From the NCBI RefSeq assembly GCF_031928785.1, contig NZ_JARQAL010000003.1: a stretch of DNA of 64,000 nt, one strand, 5' to 3'. This stretch comes from Enterococcus_C asini_A (GTDB lineage Bacteria > Bacillota > Bacilli > Lactobacillales > Enterococcaceae). The notes beneath the pieces are model-generated. The model did not search any database. It was not told the origin of the DNA and saw only the letters and a program-made list of their open reading frames with translations. Below are positions 25,852 through 35,211 of the stretch, in pieces. The position numbers and the translations under genes were made by a program. Every line of letters begins with the position of its first letter. Positions within the stretch are counted from its first letter, which is position 1.

Positions 25852-25888
25852 AGCCAGTGTGCAAGGAAACTTGTAGACTGGCTTTTTT
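25852..25888 (+). terminator. terminator of the rbs operon
   Basis: AGCCAGT pairs with ACTGGCT, with an inner GCAAG/CTTGT helix, followed by a T run. Confidence 0.9.
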
Positions 25889-26014
25889 ACGGTTATTTAG
25901 AAAAGCCAGTTCACAAATTTCCTTAAATTTCACAAAAGAAGCTAGGCATTTCTGGTCAAAAAAACTCAAAACAGTTAGTATGTAGGGTATCAAAAAAGTT
26001 TGGAGGGGCTGCCC

Positions 26015-26635
26015 TTGATAAAAAAAATCTTCAAGATTATGGCGAAACTCCTCTTGTTAGTCCTACTCTTTGGGATGGTGGCGCTAGGAGTGCGTAACTA
26101 CAAGATTTTAAAAGATGTTCATCAATATGACAGTGAAGTAGCCGCATCGGTAGAGAAGTATGGAATTTCCCAATATGCTGACTTAGCTTCGGCGATTATT
26201 TATACAGAAAGTAAAGCTCAAACAACAGACTTGATGCAAAGTTCGGAAAGCCGTTATGGTGAGACAGATCAAATCACTTCCAAAGATGAAAGCATTGATG
26301 CCGGAGTTTCCTTTTTGGCACAGGCGATAAAAAAAGCAGAAGAACAAGGGTGTGATTTGTCTACGGGGATTCAAGCCTATAATTTTGGTTTGGATTACAT
26401 CGACTATGTAGCCGAAAAAGGTGGTAAAAACTCTTTGAAATTGGCAGAAACCTATTCGAAGGAAGTACTGGCTCCCCAATTAGGGAATGAGGAGCAAACG
26501 CAATATCGCTATTGGGGATTGTTCTCTGTTTTTTATAACGGTGGCTTTCTCTATCATAATGGGGGAAACATCTTTTATGCGAAAAATGTTCAGTGGAACC
26601 AGTGGAAATACAATGCCACAAATTTTCTGTTTTGA
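26015..26635 (+). CDS. lysozyme-like (bLT/PvaA-type) cell-wall protein
   Basis: A 206-residue protein with an N-terminal membrane anchor (about residues 5-28) and an outside lysozyme-like domain: the helix AIIYTESKAQ carries the likely catalytic Glu, followed by DLMQSSES and an NFG/Y repeat (AYNFGLDYIDYV). This pattern fits the Lysozyme_like family that includes pneumococcal PvaA, expected to cut peptidoglycan glycan chains. GGAGGGG six bases upstream selects the TTG at 26015; an earlier TTG falls within that site. A promoter for the next gene overlaps its stop codon. Confidence 0.8.
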   Translation: MIKKIFKIMAKLLLLVLLFGMVALGVRNYKILKDVHQYDSEVAASVEKYGISQYADLASAIIYTESKAQTTDLMQSSESRYGETDQITSKDESIDAGVSFLAQAIKKAEEQGCDLSTGIQAYNFGLDYIDYVAEKGGKNSLKLAETYSKEVLAPQLGNEEQTQYRYWGLFSVFYNGGFLYHNGGNIFYAKNVQWNQWKYNATNFLF

Positions 26636-26660
26636 ATGGGCAGGACAATTCGGTTATGAT
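26632..26660 (+). promoter_or_regulatory. promoter of the DUF368 gene
   Basis: TTGAAT (26632-26637), 17-nt spacer, TATGAT (26655-26660), overlapping the stop codon of the preceding gene. Confidence 0.7.
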
Positions 26661-26699
26661 AGACTAGATTTATTTGAAAGATAAGAGGTGCTAGTAGCA

Positions 26700-27542
26700 A
26701 TGGAAAATGAAGTGAAGGAAGAAGCAAAAAGTAAAGATTGGTTTTTGCGTTTTGTTAAAGGGATGTTTATTGGTTCTGGTTTTATTCTACCAGGAGTTAG
26801 TGGGGGCGCATTAGCCGCTATTTTTGGAATTTATCAACGGATTATTTCCTTTTTAGCCCATATTACCCGTAACTTTAAAGAAAATGTATTGTTCTTTTTA
26901 CCTGTAGGATTAGGTGGGATTACGGGAGTTTTTCTACTGTCTTTTGTGGTGAGTTTTGCATTAGGTACCTATGAAAGTATCGTATTGTGGTTTTTTGTTG
27001 GTTGTATCATTGGTACTGTGCCAGCATTGTGGAAAGAAGCCGGCAAAGAAGGCCGCAGTACGCGGGATGTAGTGATTATGGTGGCAAGCTTTGTTTTAGG
27101 CTTTTTGTTCTTGTGGAAAGGGGCTGGCTTGTTCAGTCATGTGGACCAAAATTTCTTCACTTGGATTATTGCTGGAGCTTTGATTGGCTTAGGGATGATT
27201 GTCCCTGGTCTTAGCCCATCAAACTTTTTAGTTTATATGGGGATGTACAAAGCCATGTCTGATGGGATTAAAACCTTGGACTTTGGGGTGATCATTCCCA
27301 TTGCCATCGGCGGATTAGCCTGTGTTTTAAGTTTATCAAAAGTGATGGATTACATTTTTAGTAAGGCTTATGCTCAATTGTTCCACTTTATTTTAGGGAT
27401 TGTTTTTGCTTCTACAGTGATGATTGTGCCCACTGATTACGCTGGTTTTACAGCGGGAAACTACCTTGCTTGTGGTGTATTGTGTATTGCGGGGATTTTA
27501 CTGGGAGCTTGGATGAGCCGTTTGGAAGAAAAATACAAATAA
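26700..27542 (+). CDS. popT: DUF368 undecaprenyl-phosphate translocase
   Basis: A 280-residue membrane protein with about eight to nine hydrophobic segments and the family's repeated motifs FILPGVSGGALAAIFG (near 26-41) and MIVPGLSPSNFLVYMG (near 163-178). DUF368 proteins (PopT) were recently shown to recycle the lipid carrier undecaprenyl phosphate across the membrane for wall synthesis. The ATG at 26700 fits ribosome binding site AAGAGGTG. Assignment to the family is strong; the function rests on work in other bacteria. Confidence 0.87.
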   Translation: MENEVKEEAKSKDWFLRFVKGMFIGSGFILPGVSGGALAAIFGIYQRIISFLAHITRNFKENVLFFLPVGLGGITGVFLLSFVVSFALGTYESIVLWFFVGCIIGTVPALWKEAGKEGRSTRDVVIMVASFVLGFLFLWKGAGLFSHVDQNFFTWIIAGALIGLGMIVPGLSPSNFLVYMGMYKAMSDGIKTLDFGVIIPIAIGGLACVLSLSKVMDYIFSKAYAQLFHFILGIVFASTVMIVPTDYAGFTAGNYLACGVLCIAGILLGAWMSRLEEKYK

Positions 27543-27705
27543 ATCATAAGGAAGGTTTATTTAAACCAAGCCAGCGATGTAATTTTTTTAAAAAAGAAAG
27601 TCTGTTATGAAAGCTTAAGAATAGTTGAAACAACCCATGCAAAATGCTTGAAAATCACCAATATTGTGTTAAAATAAACTATGTATAATTTTGTTTGTAT
27701 TCAAT

Positions 27706-27735
27706 CGCGCTGATTTCGATTAGTGCGTTTTTTTA
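27706..27735 (+). terminator. putative attenuator in the dnaG leader
   Basis: CGCGCTGA pairs with TTAGTGCG (two wobbles) around TTTCGA and is followed by eight T. It lies between a TATAAT (27684-27689) and dnaG, so it would act inside the leader rather than at an operon end. Confidence 0.55.
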
Positions 27736-27772
27736 CGGCAGGAAATGCAGGTTAGAAAAGGGCGTGAGGCAA

Positions 27773-29629
27773 ATGGCACGAATTCCCGATGCAGTAATTG
27801 ATGAGATTCGGGAAAAAGTTAACATTGTGGACATTGTCGGTCAGTATGTGCAATTAAAAAAAGCCGGGAAAAATTATTCTGGTCTTTGCCCCTTTCATAA
27901 TGAAAAGACACCTTCTTTTTCCGTAGCCGAAGATAAGCAGTTTTATCATTGTTTTGGTTGCGGTCGAGGTGGCAATGTCTTTAGTTTTTTGCAAGAGATT
28001 GATGGCATTAGCTTTCCTGAAGCAGTGGCAAAAGTGGCAGATTTTGAACAGATTCCTTTGGCAGCAGAGTACCGTGAAGTCTCAGGACCTGCTGAAAATT
28101 CTGAAACCCGCCAACTTATCGCATTACATGAAAAAGCACAAGAGCTTTATCATCATATGCTGATGAATACGGCAATAGGCGAGGCTGCCTTGGCGTATTT
28201 ACATGAGCGTGGCTTAGATGATGAGACCATTGCTGAATTTGGTATAGGCTTTGCGCCGAATCAGCGTCAATTTTTGGAACAAGTTTTTCAAAATGAAGGC
28301 TTTGATTCTGAACTTTATGAGGCTAGTGGTCTATTTTTGAAGAGAGATGATGGTAGTTTTGCTGATCGCTTTTATCAGCGAATCATGTTTCCTATTCGAG
28401 ATCCACAAGGAAAAACCATCGCCTTTTCCGGTCGTTTCTTTAAAACGGAGGCTTTTCCTGGAGAGGATCAACCAAAGTATTTGAATTCTCCGGAAACACT
28501 GCTTTTTAACAAACGGATGGTCTTGTTTAACTTTGACAAAGCCCGAGGAACTATTCGCAAAGAAAGTACCGTGTTTTTGTTTGAAGGATTTATGGATGTG
28601 ATTGCTGCTTGGCGTGCCGGTGTTAAAAATGGGATTGCCAGTATGGGAACCAGTTTGACCCAGCAACAAGTGAATGCCATGGAACGTTTGGCTACTACTG
28701 TGGTGATTTGTTACGACGGAGACAATGCAGGAATTGAAGCGACTCAGCGGGGGATTGCCTTGCTTAAGGAAAACAGTCGTCTGAAAATTGACATTGCCCG
28801 TTTACCAGAAGGACTAGATCCCGATGAGTATGTCCAAAAATATGGTGGTGAGGCCTTTGCACAATTGGCAGAGCACGGCCGGGAAACAGTGTTTAGCTTC
28901 CAGCTAGATTATTATCGTAGCAAGTTTAATTTAGCTAATGAAAACGACCAATTACTTTATGTGGAAACCATGTTAAAAGAATTGACCCAAGTGGATTCTT
29001 TGATTCAACAGGATCATTACTTAACGCAACTAGCCACAGAGTTTCATTTGCAACGAGAAACGCTACAACAACAACTGGCTACTTTAAAGCAACAAGCCCG
29101 TCACTTGCAAAAGACACCTGATAGAGCTTACGAAGTGCCTTATGAAGCGCCACCGGAACATGCACCAAAAGTTGCGCCAATCACTACTCGGCCGCTAACT
29201 CAAGGGGAAAAGGCGGAACAACAACTGCTTTATCGCTTGTTTAATGAGCCTAGGCTGTTGTATCAATTAGAACAAGCTCAAGTACATTTCTTACACGAAG
29301 ACTATGAAGAAATTTATCGTCTCTTTAAAGAATATTATGAGCAAAAAGGTGAGTTTGAAGTAGCCGGCTTTGTAGACTACTTGGATAATCCTGAAATTCA
29401 AAACAAGGTCATCACAATTGTCACCCTCAATTTACCCCAAGAGAGTACTGAAAAGGAAATTCAAGTACTACTCCGGGTTTTCGAGAAGACCAGACTAGCT
29501 GATAAAATTAATGAAAAAGTTATTTTGCAGCAGGAAGCAGGTCGTATCAAGAATACCCAATTGGAACTTGAGTTGGCAATTGAGATAATAAATTTACGGA
29601 AACAACTGAAGCAAACCGACATCTTTTAA
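27773..29629 (+). CDS. dnaG: DNA primase
   Basis: A 618-residue primase that makes RNA primers for replication. The CHC2 zinc finger uses Cys39, His42, Cys60 and Cys63. The TOPRIM domain has VFLFEGFMDV and YDGDNAG. The C-terminal part (about 450-618) is the helicase-binding region. It forms the macromolecular-synthesis operon with rpoD, 17 bases downstream. The frame opens 26 codons earlier, but the ATG at 27773 gives the normal N-terminus ARIPDAVIDEIRE with ribosome binding site GTGAGG. Confidence 0.96.
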   Translation: MARIPDAVIDEIREKVNIVDIVGQYVQLKKAGKNYSGLCPFHNEKTPSFSVAEDKQFYHCFGCGRGGNVFSFLQEIDGISFPEAVAKVADFEQIPLAAEYREVSGPAENSETRQLIALHEKAQELYHHMLMNTAIGEAALAYLHERGLDDETIAEFGIGFAPNQRQFLEQVFQNEGFDSELYEASGLFLKRDDGSFADRFYQRIMFPIRDPQGKTIAFSGRFFKTEAFPGEDQPKYLNSPETLLFNKRMVLFNFDKARGTIRKESTVFLFEGFMDVIAAWRAGVKNGIASMGTSLTQQQVNAMERLATTVVICYDGDNAGIEATQRGIALLKENSRLKIDIARLPEGLDPDEYVQKYGGEAFAQLAEHGRETVFSFQLDYYRSKFNLANENDQLLYVETMLKELTQVDSLIQQDHYLTQLATEFHLQRETLQQQLATLKQQARHLQKTPDRAYEVPYEAPPEHAPKVAPITTRPLTQGEKAEQQLLYRLFNEPRLLYQLEQAQVHFLHEDYEEIYRLFKEYYEQKGEFEVAGFVDYLDNPEIQNKVITIVTLNLPQESTEKEIQVLLRVFEKTRLADKINEKVILQQEAGRIKNTQLELELAIEIINLRKQLKQTDIF

Positions 29630-29646
29630 GGGGGGCCTTCTGAATT

Positions 29647-30750
29647 ATGGCTAATGAGACAAAAGATTACAACAAGGCAGTTACCGCATTTATCGCTGAA
29701 AACAAGGCGAAAGGACAGGTCGTATACGATGATCTTTCCAATAAACTAGCAACACCATATTCCTTAGATGCTGACGGCATGGACAAACTGATCCAAAAAG
29801 TGGAAGATGCGGGTATCAGCGTGGTGGATGAAAATGGCGAACCCTCTGTGCACAGTTTAAAGAGCAATGAGAAAAAAGCCGAACAAGCCAAGCAAGAAGA
29901 TCTTTCTGCCCCAACCGGTGTGAAAATCAATGATCCTGTGCGGATGTATCTAAAAGAAATCGGTCGGGTACCACTATTGACCGCTGAAGAAGAAGTCGCT
30001 TTGGCATTGAAGATTGAAGAAGGCGACCAAGAAGCAAAACAACGTCTAGCGGAAGCCAACTTACGTCTGGTTGTTAGTATTGCCAAACGTTATGTGGGAC
30101 GAGGCATGCAATTCTTGGATTTAATCCAAGAAGGAAATATGGGGCTAATGAAAGCCGTGGAAAAATTTGATTACCGCAAAGGATTCAAATTCTCCACTTA
30201 TGCTACTTGGTGGATTCGGCAAGCAATCACTCGGGCGATTGCCGACCAAGCTCGAACCATTCGAATTCCTGTGCATATGGTGGAAACCATTAACAAATTA
30301 ATTCGAATTCAACGACAATTATTACAAGATTTAGGACGGGAACCAACGCCAGAAGAAATCGGTGCAGAAATGGATTTACCAACAGAAAAAGTTCGGGAAA
30401 TCTTAAAAATCGCTCAAGAACCGGTTTCATTGGAAACACCAATTGGGGAAGAAGACGATTCTCATTTAGGAGACTTCATTGAAGACCAAGAAGCCACCAG
30501 CCCCGCTGATCACGCGGCATATGAATTGTTGAAAGAACAATTGGAAGATGTTTTGGACACTTTAACGGATCGTGAAGAAAACGTCTTGCGCTTGCGTTTT
30601 GGTTTAGACGACGGTCGGACGCGTACGTTAGAAGAAGTAGGGAAAGTCTTTGGGGTTACCAGAGAACGGATTCGACAAATCGAAGCAAAAGCCTTGCGGA
30701 AATTACGCCATCCATCTCGTTCAAAACAATTGAAAGATTTCTTAGAATAA
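29647..30750 (+). CDS. rpoD: RNA polymerase primary sigma factor
   Basis: A 367-residue housekeeping sigma-70 factor (SigA/RpoD). It has region 1.1, region 1.2 (NDPVRMYLKEIG), region 2 with the -10 recognition helix KFSTYATWWIRQAITRAI, region 3, and region 4.2 helix-turn-helix (TLEEVGKVFGVTRERIRQIE) for the -35 box. It directs RNA polymerase to promoters such as the TTGACA/TATAAT types seen throughout this window. Ribosome binding site GGGGGG precedes the ATG. It is followed by a terminator. Confidence 0.97.
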   Translation: MANETKDYNKAVTAFIAENKAKGQVVYDDLSNKLATPYSLDADGMDKLIQKVEDAGISVVDENGEPSVHSLKSNEKKAEQAKQEDLSAPTGVKINDPVRMYLKEIGRVPLLTAEEEVALALKIEEGDQEAKQRLAEANLRLVVSIAKRYVGRGMQFLDLIQEGNMGLMKAVEKFDYRKGFKFSTYATWWIRQAITRAIADQARTIRIPVHMVETINKLIRIQRQLLQDLGREPTPEEIGAEMDLPTEKVREILKIAQEPVSLETPIGEEDDSHLGDFIEDQEATSPADHAAYELLKEQLEDVLDTLTDREENVLRLRFGLDDGRTRTLEEVGKVFGVTRERIRQIEAKALRKLRHPSRSKQLKDFLE

Positions 30751-30757
30751 CAGATAA

Positions 30758-30786
30758 GCGCTGGCCAACTTGGTCAGCGTTTTTTG
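30758..30786 (+). terminator. terminator of dnaG-rpoD
   Basis: CGCTGGCC pairs with GGTCAGCG (one wobble), followed by six T. Confidence 0.88.
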
Positions 30787-31118
30787 TAGACTTGATATTA
30801 CGATGTTGGACTTTATAAACTAGCCTTATTCGATTAAGTCAAAGCTGACTTCTGATAAAGAGAATCATGTGTCAGTTTTGTTTTAATTCTCGAAAGGGTA
30901 ACGAGTTTGTTCTGCCTTTCTTATGGGGCAATGATTTTTTGCCTGTTTCTTTAATTTAAGGAAATCGTAACCTTCCTAATATTGGCGAACTCCTGAGATT
31001 GTGATAGATTTACTGTTAGGTATGTTCAATTAGCTAACGACAGTTCTGTTATAATGATAAGAGCGTTTGGCTAATACTTGAGGAAAACCTCAGTAGAATT
31101 AATGAAGGAGCAATCGAT
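30787..31118 (+). promoter_or_regulatory. mapZ upstream region with extended -10 promoter
   Basis: About 330 nt without a gene. TGTTATAAT (31047-31055) is an extended -10 box without a good -35, about 64 nt before the mapZ start. The rest is AT-rich with weak hairpins and nothing I can name. Confidence 0.6.
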
Positions 31119-33176
31119 TTGATAAATACGTGTCCTCATTGTGGCTTTGAGCCATTAAATGGAAAACTAGTTTGTCCTCGCTGTGGTCAAGAAATCGAGG
31201 AAAATATCGCCCATAAATTACAAGATATTGATGAAAAAAATCGGAAAAATAATGATTCCATCGCTTGGAATGAATTTCAAAATGTCTCTTTAGGTGCTTT
31301 GATGAATCACTTAGAAAACAAATCGGAGGAAAACAAGACTGACCTCAAAAAAGTTGTAGCCGATGAAGATGCTAGTAAAATAGAAGCAACTAAAATAGAC
31401 GAAATCACTGCAGAAGCTGTCTCCAAATCCGTTCATTCCTCTGAATCAGCAGACGAGTTAGCAGACAATCCGATTCTCTCGGCATATATTAAACGTCACA
31501 AAGAAGGCAAAGAAGAAGGGCCTAGTCTAGAAGAATTAGTAGCGGCTCAACAAGTTGCTGAGAAAAACATGGATTCAGAATCAAGTGAAGCGAAGACGGT
31601 AGAATTGGAAGCAGAGGAATTAGAGCATCTCGATGAAGAATCTCGAGATAATACAATTGATTCCGATGTACCAGAGCCAGTGGTAGAACCACAAGAACAG
31701 GCAGCTTCTGAAGCATCGACCGATTTTGAGGAAGAGCTACCTGAAGAATTGGTAAGTGAAGAGCTTCTCGTATCTGAGTCCAAAGACCCGTTGATTTCTG
31801 TGGAAGAAGAGTCAACCAGTGAAGCAAAAGATTTACCTGTCAGTGAAAGTGCTGAAAATAATCTTAAAGAAGAAACAGCTAGCTCTAATCTTGAAAAAGT
31901 AGCTGAGATGCAACCTGCTACAAGCGCTGAAGAAATTCCAGTAGAATTGGCCAACCCAGTTGAAGAAGTCGAATCAATTTCTGAGCCTGTAGCAACTGCT
32001 TCAGAAGAAAAGAGCTTTGAAGCTGAACCAGCTGTATCAAAACCTAAAACAAGTCGCAAGAAGTGGCCGATTGTATTAGCTGCCACCGTTTTATTAGCAG
32101 GCGGGGGAAGTGCTTATGCCTATCACCAACATCAAGAAGTTCAAGCGCAAAAACAAGCTCAGGCTGAATTAAATGCTGAAATTAAAGACCTTCAAAAAGA
32201 AGTTGATGCTTTATACTTGGATGAAAACAAAGAGTATTTGAAAGCAGGCATTACCACTGAAGAAGTCAAAAAAACGATGGACAAAGTGACGGACTTAGGA
32301 GCTAATGAAGAAACAAAAGAACTCAAGGCAGAACTTGTTGACATTGAAGAAAAACTCGATTTGCAAAATCAAGTCAATGCACTTTTTGTAAAACCGGTTA
32401 TTTCTGGGGATCAATTAGCAAAAGATGTACCGCTAGCTTCCCAAGAGGCGATTACATTAAAAGTGAGTGGTCCTGATTCTTTTGATCAATTATTGGCCCA
32501 AGGTGTGCAAAATGCCAAAGAACAGTTAGATCAGTTGAATAATGCCCAGGCGGCGGTAACAGCTTTAATCAAAGACGGCAAAGCAATTGCGAACCCTAAA
32601 GAAGTAGACTACCAAGCAGCGCAAAAGCTAGTGACAGCCTTAGTAGCTAGTGATGAAAAAACAGAACTGAGCGATAAACTGAAGCTGGTGGAAACAAAAA
32701 TTAACGAAAACAAAGCTGCTGAAAAAGCAGCCCAAGAAAAAGCGGCTGCCGAGAAAGCTGCAGCAGAAAAGGCTGCCCAAGAAAAAGCGGCCCAACAAAA
32801 TAGTACAAATGCTAACAGTAGTTTACCGGCAGAAGCTTCACCAAATATGCAGACAAACTCTGCAAATCAACCAATTTTAGCCAATGATGCCGCTGATATT
32901 GCGGATACCGGAAATCCGGCTTGGACTTGGAATAGCGGGGTTTTGGACAAAGTACTCGCTACTTGTATCCAGCGGGGCTATATTGTGGCAGGTGGCTATA
33001 AGCTTGAACCTGTCCGCATTGAAAATGGCGAAGGCTACTATAATTTGTATGCTACTACGAATAAAGCACCGCTAACCGCAAATTATAAAGACAGTGATTT
33101 ACCTTTGTATTTGGTGACTATTAATTGTAAAACAGGTTATTTCCGTGGTAATGGCAACGACCATACCATTCGTTAA
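31119..33176 (+). CDS. mapZ: division-site positioning protein MapZ-like
   Basis: A 685-residue single-pass membrane protein. It has an N-terminal zinc ribbon (CPHC at 5-8 and CPRC near 20-23), a long acidic Glu/Ser-rich cytoplasmic part (about 40-310), one membrane segment (about 315-333), an outside helical part with Ala/Lys/Glu coiled-coil repeats (about 530-565) and a C-terminal domain with YYNLYATTNKAPLT and LVTINCKTGYFRGNG. The outside domains match MapZ, which binds peptidoglycan and guides FtsZ rings to midcell in streptococci and enterococci. It is longer than the 464-residue pneumococcal protein. The TTG at 31119 follows GAAGGAG. Confidence 0.82.
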   Translation: MINTCPHCGFEPLNGKLVCPRCGQEIEENIAHKLQDIDEKNRKNNDSIAWNEFQNVSLGALMNHLENKSEENKTDLKKVVADEDASKIEATKIDEITAEAVSKSVHSSESADELADNPILSAYIKRHKEGKEEGPSLEELVAAQQVAEKNMDSESSEAKTVELEAEELEHLDEESRDNTIDSDVPEPVVEPQEQAASEASTDFEEELPEELVSEELLVSESKDPLISVEEESTSEAKDLPVSESAENNLKEETASSNLEKVAEMQPATSAEEIPVELANPVEEVESISEPVATASEEKSFEAEPAVSKPKTSRKKWPIVLAATVLLAGGGSAYAYHQHQEVQAQKQAQAELNAEIKDLQKEVDALYLDENKEYLKAGITTEEVKKTMDKVTDLGANEETKELKAELVDIEEKLDLQNQVNALFVKPVISGDQLAKDVPLASQEAITLKVSGPDSFDQLLAQGVQNAKEQLDQLNNAQAAVTALIKDGKAIANPKEVDYQAAQKLVTALVASDEKTELSDKLKLVETKINENKAAEKAAQEKAAAEKAAAEKAAQEKAAQQNSTNANSSLPAEASPNMQTNSANQPILANDAADIADTGNPAWTWNSGVLDKVLATCIQRGYIVAGGYKLEPVRIENGEGYYNLYATTNKAPLTANYKDSDLPLYLVTINCKTGYFRGNGNDHTIR

Positions 33177-33281
33177 TCGGTATTTATAAGGATATTTTCT
33201 GAAAAATTCAAAAATTTTCTTGTGACCCCCTCTTTTTTTCGATATGATGATTTCAATCACACGAAAAAAGGGGGGTGCTTT

Positions 33282-33995
33282 TTGGAGTCAACTGTAGGGT
33301 ATAGGAGTTTTCGTGAAGGAGTACAGGCTTGTATTCCCACTATGATGGGTTATTTAGGCATTGGTTTTGCAGCAGGTGTGGTGGAAAAAGGTGTGGGCTT
33401 ATCATTGGTCCAAATTACCGCGTTGTCCTTATTGGTTTATGCAGGCAGCGGGCAATTTATTATTTGTGGTTTAATTGCTTTACAGGCACCGATTCCTTCC
33501 ATTATTGTAACGGTTTTTTTGGTGAATTTTCGCCATTTACTGATGAGTTTATCGGTAGTTCCTTATTTTCGTAGCCGTGGGTTGTTAACTACCATAGGCA
33601 TCGGTACCTTGTTAACGGATGAATCTTATGGGGTGTTGACTACTGCTTTACAAGCTGGCGAAAAAGTGTCTACTGCTTGGTGTCACGGACTAAATGTAGC
33701 GGCTTATAGCGTTTGGTTAGTAGCCAATCTTTTAGGAGGCTTATTAGGCCAATTCATCCCAAACCCAGAACGTTTTGGATTGGATTTTGCTTTAACTGCC
33801 ATGTTTTTGGGGCTATGGCTTTTTCAAGTTCAACTCCCATTAAAAAAACGTCCGAGACAAAGTTTTCGCATTTTATTGGCGGTTGTCGTCACCTTACTTC
33901 TGTGTATGCGTCTTTTTTCTGGCGAAGTTGCGGTGATTGCTGCAACCTTAGTCGGGTGTCTAGTAGGCGTTTTAACTGAAGGAGGGAAGTCATGA
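33282..33995 (+). CDS. azlC: AzlC-family amino-acid exporter subunit
   Basis: A 237-residue membrane protein of the AzlC family with about six to seven hydrophobic segments. The conserved stretches are AGSGQFIICGL and FLVNFRHLLMSLS. With AzlD it exports branched-chain amino acids or their analogues in Bacillus; the substrate here is not shown. GGGGGTG before the TTG at 33282 decides this start; the longer frame from 33222 reads through the promoter region. It overlaps azlD by four bases (ATGA). Confidence 0.9.
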   Translation: MESTVGYRSFREGVQACIPTMMGYLGIGFAAGVVEKGVGLSLVQITALSLLVYAGSGQFIICGLIALQAPIPSIIVTVFLVNFRHLLMSLSVVPYFRSRGLLTTIGIGTLLTDESYGVLTTALQAGEKVSTAWCHGLNVAAYSVWLVANLLGGLLGQFIPNPERFGLDFALTAMFLGLWLFQVQLPLKKRPRQSFRILLAVVVTLLLCMRLFSGEVAVIAATLVGCLVGVLTEGGKS

Positions 33996-34315
33996 GTAAT
34001 CAGCAATTTTTTCTATTGGTGGCTGGTTGTGCAATCGTGACTTGGGTTCCTCGAGTTTTACCCTTTGTCCTTGCCAGTCGTTTGGTGTTTCCAGAAAAGG
34101 TCAATCAGTTTTTAAATTATTTGCCATTGTGTATTTTGACGGCTTTGTTAGTACAAAGCTTGTTGGTCTTTCGCCAAGGGCAGTGGCCGTTAATTAAAGT
34201 ACCTGAATTACTAGCGTGTTTGCCTGCTTTAGTGGTAGGCTATTATACGAAAGACTTGATGAAGATTGTGATTGTAGGCGTTGTGACCATTGCTTTGTTG
34301 CGTCTTGTTATGTAG
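33992..34315 (+). CDS. azlD: AzlD-family small exporter subunit
   Basis: A 107-residue membrane protein with three to four hydrophobic segments and the family start CAIVTWVPRVLPFVL. It is the obligate small partner of AzlC and translationally coupled to it by an ATGA overlap with ribosome binding site GGAGG inside azlC. Confidence 0.9.
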   Translation: MSNQQFFLLVAGCAIVTWVPRVLPFVLASRLVFPEKVNQFLNYLPLCILTALLVQSLLVFRQGQWPLIKVPELLACLPALVVGYYTKDLMKIVIVGVVTIALLRLVM

Positions 34316-34346
34316 AATGTGGGCATTAGCCCTTGGAGGAAAAGAA

Positions 34347-35204
34347 ATGAATCAATTATTAGCAACTGTATTTACTGGTTTAATCACCGATGAAAACGAA
34401 AGCCATTATTTTGTACAAAAAAATGGCTTTACTTTTCGTTTAGCTAAGACAGAAGGAACCAAAGAATTAGGGGAAGCTGTGGAGGGCTTTGGCTATGTGA
34501 ATCAAAAACAAGAACTAGCCTTTACTACAGAGATTCCTAAAAGCCGTCAAGGTCATTACGCTTTTGCCACAGTAATTGAAACGCGCCGGGACTTAGGTGC
34601 CTTTGTGGATATTGGCTTACCGGATAAAGACATTGCCGTCTCCTTAGATGAACTACCAACCATGCGAGAATTATGGCCTAAAAAAGGGGATCGCTTAATG
34701 GTGGCCTTACGAGTCGATTCAAAAGATCGGATTTGGGGAACATTAGCAGATGAAAAGATTTTTCGTTCGCTTAGCCGCTTAGGTACTCAAGATCTGATGA
34801 ATAAGGATTTAAGCGGTACTGTTTATCGGTTGAAACTTGCGGGGACTTACTTGTTAACCGAGGATTACCGCATTGCCTTTGTTCATCCTTCTGAGCGTTA
34901 TATGGAACCCCGCTTAGGAGAAGTCGTCAAAGGACGGGTAATCGGTTTGCGACCAGATGGCGTCTTGAATGTTTCTTTAAAACCACGAGCTCATGAAGTA
35001 ATCAATGATGATGCGGAAATGTTGGTTGTCTATTTGGAACGTACCCCAAATAAGCAAATGCCCTATACCGATAAATCAGATCCTGAGGCGATTAAACAGA
35101 TGTTTGGGATTAGTAAAGGCCAGTTTAAGCGGGCCATTGGTCATTTATTAAAAGAAAAACGGATTGTCCAAGAAGACGGTGTGACAAAACTAGTTTCTAA
35201 ATGA
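34347..35204 (+). CDS. cvfB: S1-like RNA-binding protein CvfB
   Basis: A 285-residue protein of the CvfB/YitL family, made of consecutive S1-type OB domains followed by a winged helix. Conserved stretches are TRRDLGAFVDIGLPDKDI, GTVYRLKLAGTYLLTED and the C-terminal GISKGQFKRAIGHLLKE. In Staphylococcus the protein binds RNA and affects virulence gene expression; here it lies between azlCD and fur. The ATG at 34347 has ribosome binding site TGGAGG. Confidence 0.9.
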   Translation: MNQLLATVFTGLITDENESHYFVQKNGFTFRLAKTEGTKELGEAVEGFGYVNQKQELAFTTEIPKSRQGHYAFATVIETRRDLGAFVDIGLPDKDIAVSLDELPTMRELWPKKGDRLMVALRVDSKDRIWGTLADEKIFRSLSRLGTQDLMNKDLSGTVYRLKLAGTYLLTEDYRIAFVHPSERYMEPRLGEVVKGRVIGLRPDGVLNVSLKPRAHEVINDDAEMLVVYLERTPNKQMPYTDKSDPEAIKQMFGISKGQFKRAIGHLLKEKRIVQEDGVTKLVSK

Positions 35205-35211
35205 GAATAGC

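Noticed and set aside
31522..32086. Long frames opposite mapZ, and similar long minus-strand frames opposite tuf and rbsA
   Set aside because: They are shadows of repetitive or codon-biased genes, low in complexity and without ribosome binding sites.
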